Shown in pieces: positions 63,545 to 64,000 of a stretch of DNA of 64,000 bases (positions within the stretch are counted from its first letter, which is position 1; the number at the start of each line of letters is the position of its first letter). The position numbers were made by a program, and so were the translations under genes. Origin of the DNA: Sinonovacula constricta (taxonomy: Eukaryota; Mollusca; Bivalvia; Cardiida; Solecurtidae); assembly GCA_007844125.1 (NCBI GenBank), contig CM017569.1, positions 5,880,964 to 5,944,963 on the forward strand, given 5' to 3'. The notes beneath the pieces were generated by a model, which did not search any database, was not told the origin of the DNA, and was given only the letters and a program-made list of their open reading frames with translations.

Positions 63545-63630
63545 GCCCCGAACGGGGCTCGAACCCACACGGTGAGAGGCTAACATTTAGAGAACTTTCA
63601 TATCGGCGACTCTTCCACTACGTCACGGGC
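63545..63630 (-). repeat. tRNA-like unit with intact A and B boxes (SINE head or tRNA pseudogene)
   Basis: On the minus strand the 86-nt unit starts GCCCGTGACGTAGTGGAAGA. It has an A box TAGTGGAAGAG that fits TRGYNNARNNG at every position and a B box GGTTCGAGCC. Only the first four acceptor pairs (GCCC/GGGC) form. The T-stem needs wobble pairs and the anticodon arm is poor, so it is not a functional tRNA. Both internal promoter boxes remain intact, so polymerase III transcription is conceivable. Length and long variable region resemble Leu/Ser-type tRNAs. It is related in layout to the unit at 42226. Confidence 0.6.
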
Positions 63631-63639
63631 GTAATCTGA

Positions 63640-63926
63640 CGGGAATGAAAACAACAACAAAGACTCAACAAAGGAGTACAGAAAGTATCCGGTTGCAGTT
63701 GGACGCTCAGCGATTTTTATCCTAAACAACACGACAAGAAATGCCAACGACAATTCAAAGGACTGGTCAAGTGTCATATGTTACCACCACAAGAACTGTC
63801 TCTACCGATTCTAATATTCTCTGTTAAAACTGTGCAAAACATGTACAGAGTGTCAGTCATACAATAACTGCCTGTACCAACGCGGATCAGTGCCAATCGA
63901 AATGGGATACGTATAAAGTATTGATG
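63640..63926 (+). other. GC-richer segment with overlapping open frames
   Basis: One plus frame runs from about 63633 to TAA near 63810 with peptide including EYRKYPVAVGRSAIFILNN and WSSVICYHHKNCLYRF, then continues open to 63926 with LCKTCTECQSYNNCLYQRGS. A second plus frame over the same bases reads DFYPKQHDKKCQRQFKGLVK and stays open for about 57 codons, and the minus strand is also open for about 60. Only one can be real, if any. This may be a decayed coding or transposon segment. Family unknown. Confidence 0.2.
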
Positions 63927-64000
63927 TGTTTCATGTTTGGCATTAGGAATAATGAAGTGACATGTGACAGTTCTTGAAGCAAAGACAGGGTAAGTGGGTA

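Noticed and set aside
63545..63630. Functional tRNA gene
   Set aside because: The A and B boxes are good, but the acceptor, T and anticodon stems do not pair properly.

Overview
This is an AT-rich (by eye about one third G+C) stretch of eukaryotic nuclear DNA with no bacterial-style gene organisation: no operons, no long open frames and no ribosome binding sites. It holds long (TA)n, (TC)n, (TAC)n and (AAT)n microsatellites, several minisatellites, tRNA-derived SINE-like units, a decayed LINE and only scattered exon-sized coding signals. The best fit is intergenic or intronic DNA of a marine or freshwater invertebrate, most likely a bivalve mollusc. The left-edge SINE and the 11.9 kb repeat both resemble repeats I remember from bivalve genomes. 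The species cannot be fixed from this sequence alone.

Layout. 1-185: tRNA-derived SINE (minus strand). 1.2-2.7 kb: three short open segments bounded by splice-like signals. 6.3 kb: (TA)n. 6.9 kb: tRNA-like relic. 11.9 kb: degenerate mollusc-type repeat. 12.6-13.15 kb: 39/41-bp tandem array next to a perfect TGACGTCA. 15.0-15.55 kb: nine-copy 60-bp array forming a 188-codon open frame. 19.4-19.85 kb: direct repeat pair around a GC-rich spacer. 20.4 kb: 14-bp array. 24.95-25.37 kb: GC-rich open patch. 27.8-28.4 kb: large compound trinucleotide microsatellite. 31.4 kb: 20-bp array. 37.5 and 54.5 kb: (TA)n. 39.2-40 kb: LINE reverse-transcriptase relic. 42.2 and 63.5 kb: two related tRNA-like units. 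Dispersed from 17.6 to 61.7 kb: about nine copies of a roughly 300-bp interspersed family with a hairpin core.

Coding content is thin. The most convincing protein-coding piece is a cysteine-rich, PAN/apple-like exon ending at a GT donor at 59678. A short Cys-containing exon candidate lies at 53088-53167 and another at 61215-61283. All are on the plus strand and could belong to one secreted or cell-surface gene with long introns, but the phases I can read do not join them directly. A frameshifted coding relic lies at 62.3-62.96 kb. Most open frames in the window are chance products of AT-rich or repetitive DNA.

No CRISPR array, phage, operon or clear new biological system is present. The items most worth following up are the hairpin-cored repeat family, including a head-to-head pair at 54.8 and 56.5 kb, the 20-residue repeat frame, and the PAN-like exon.
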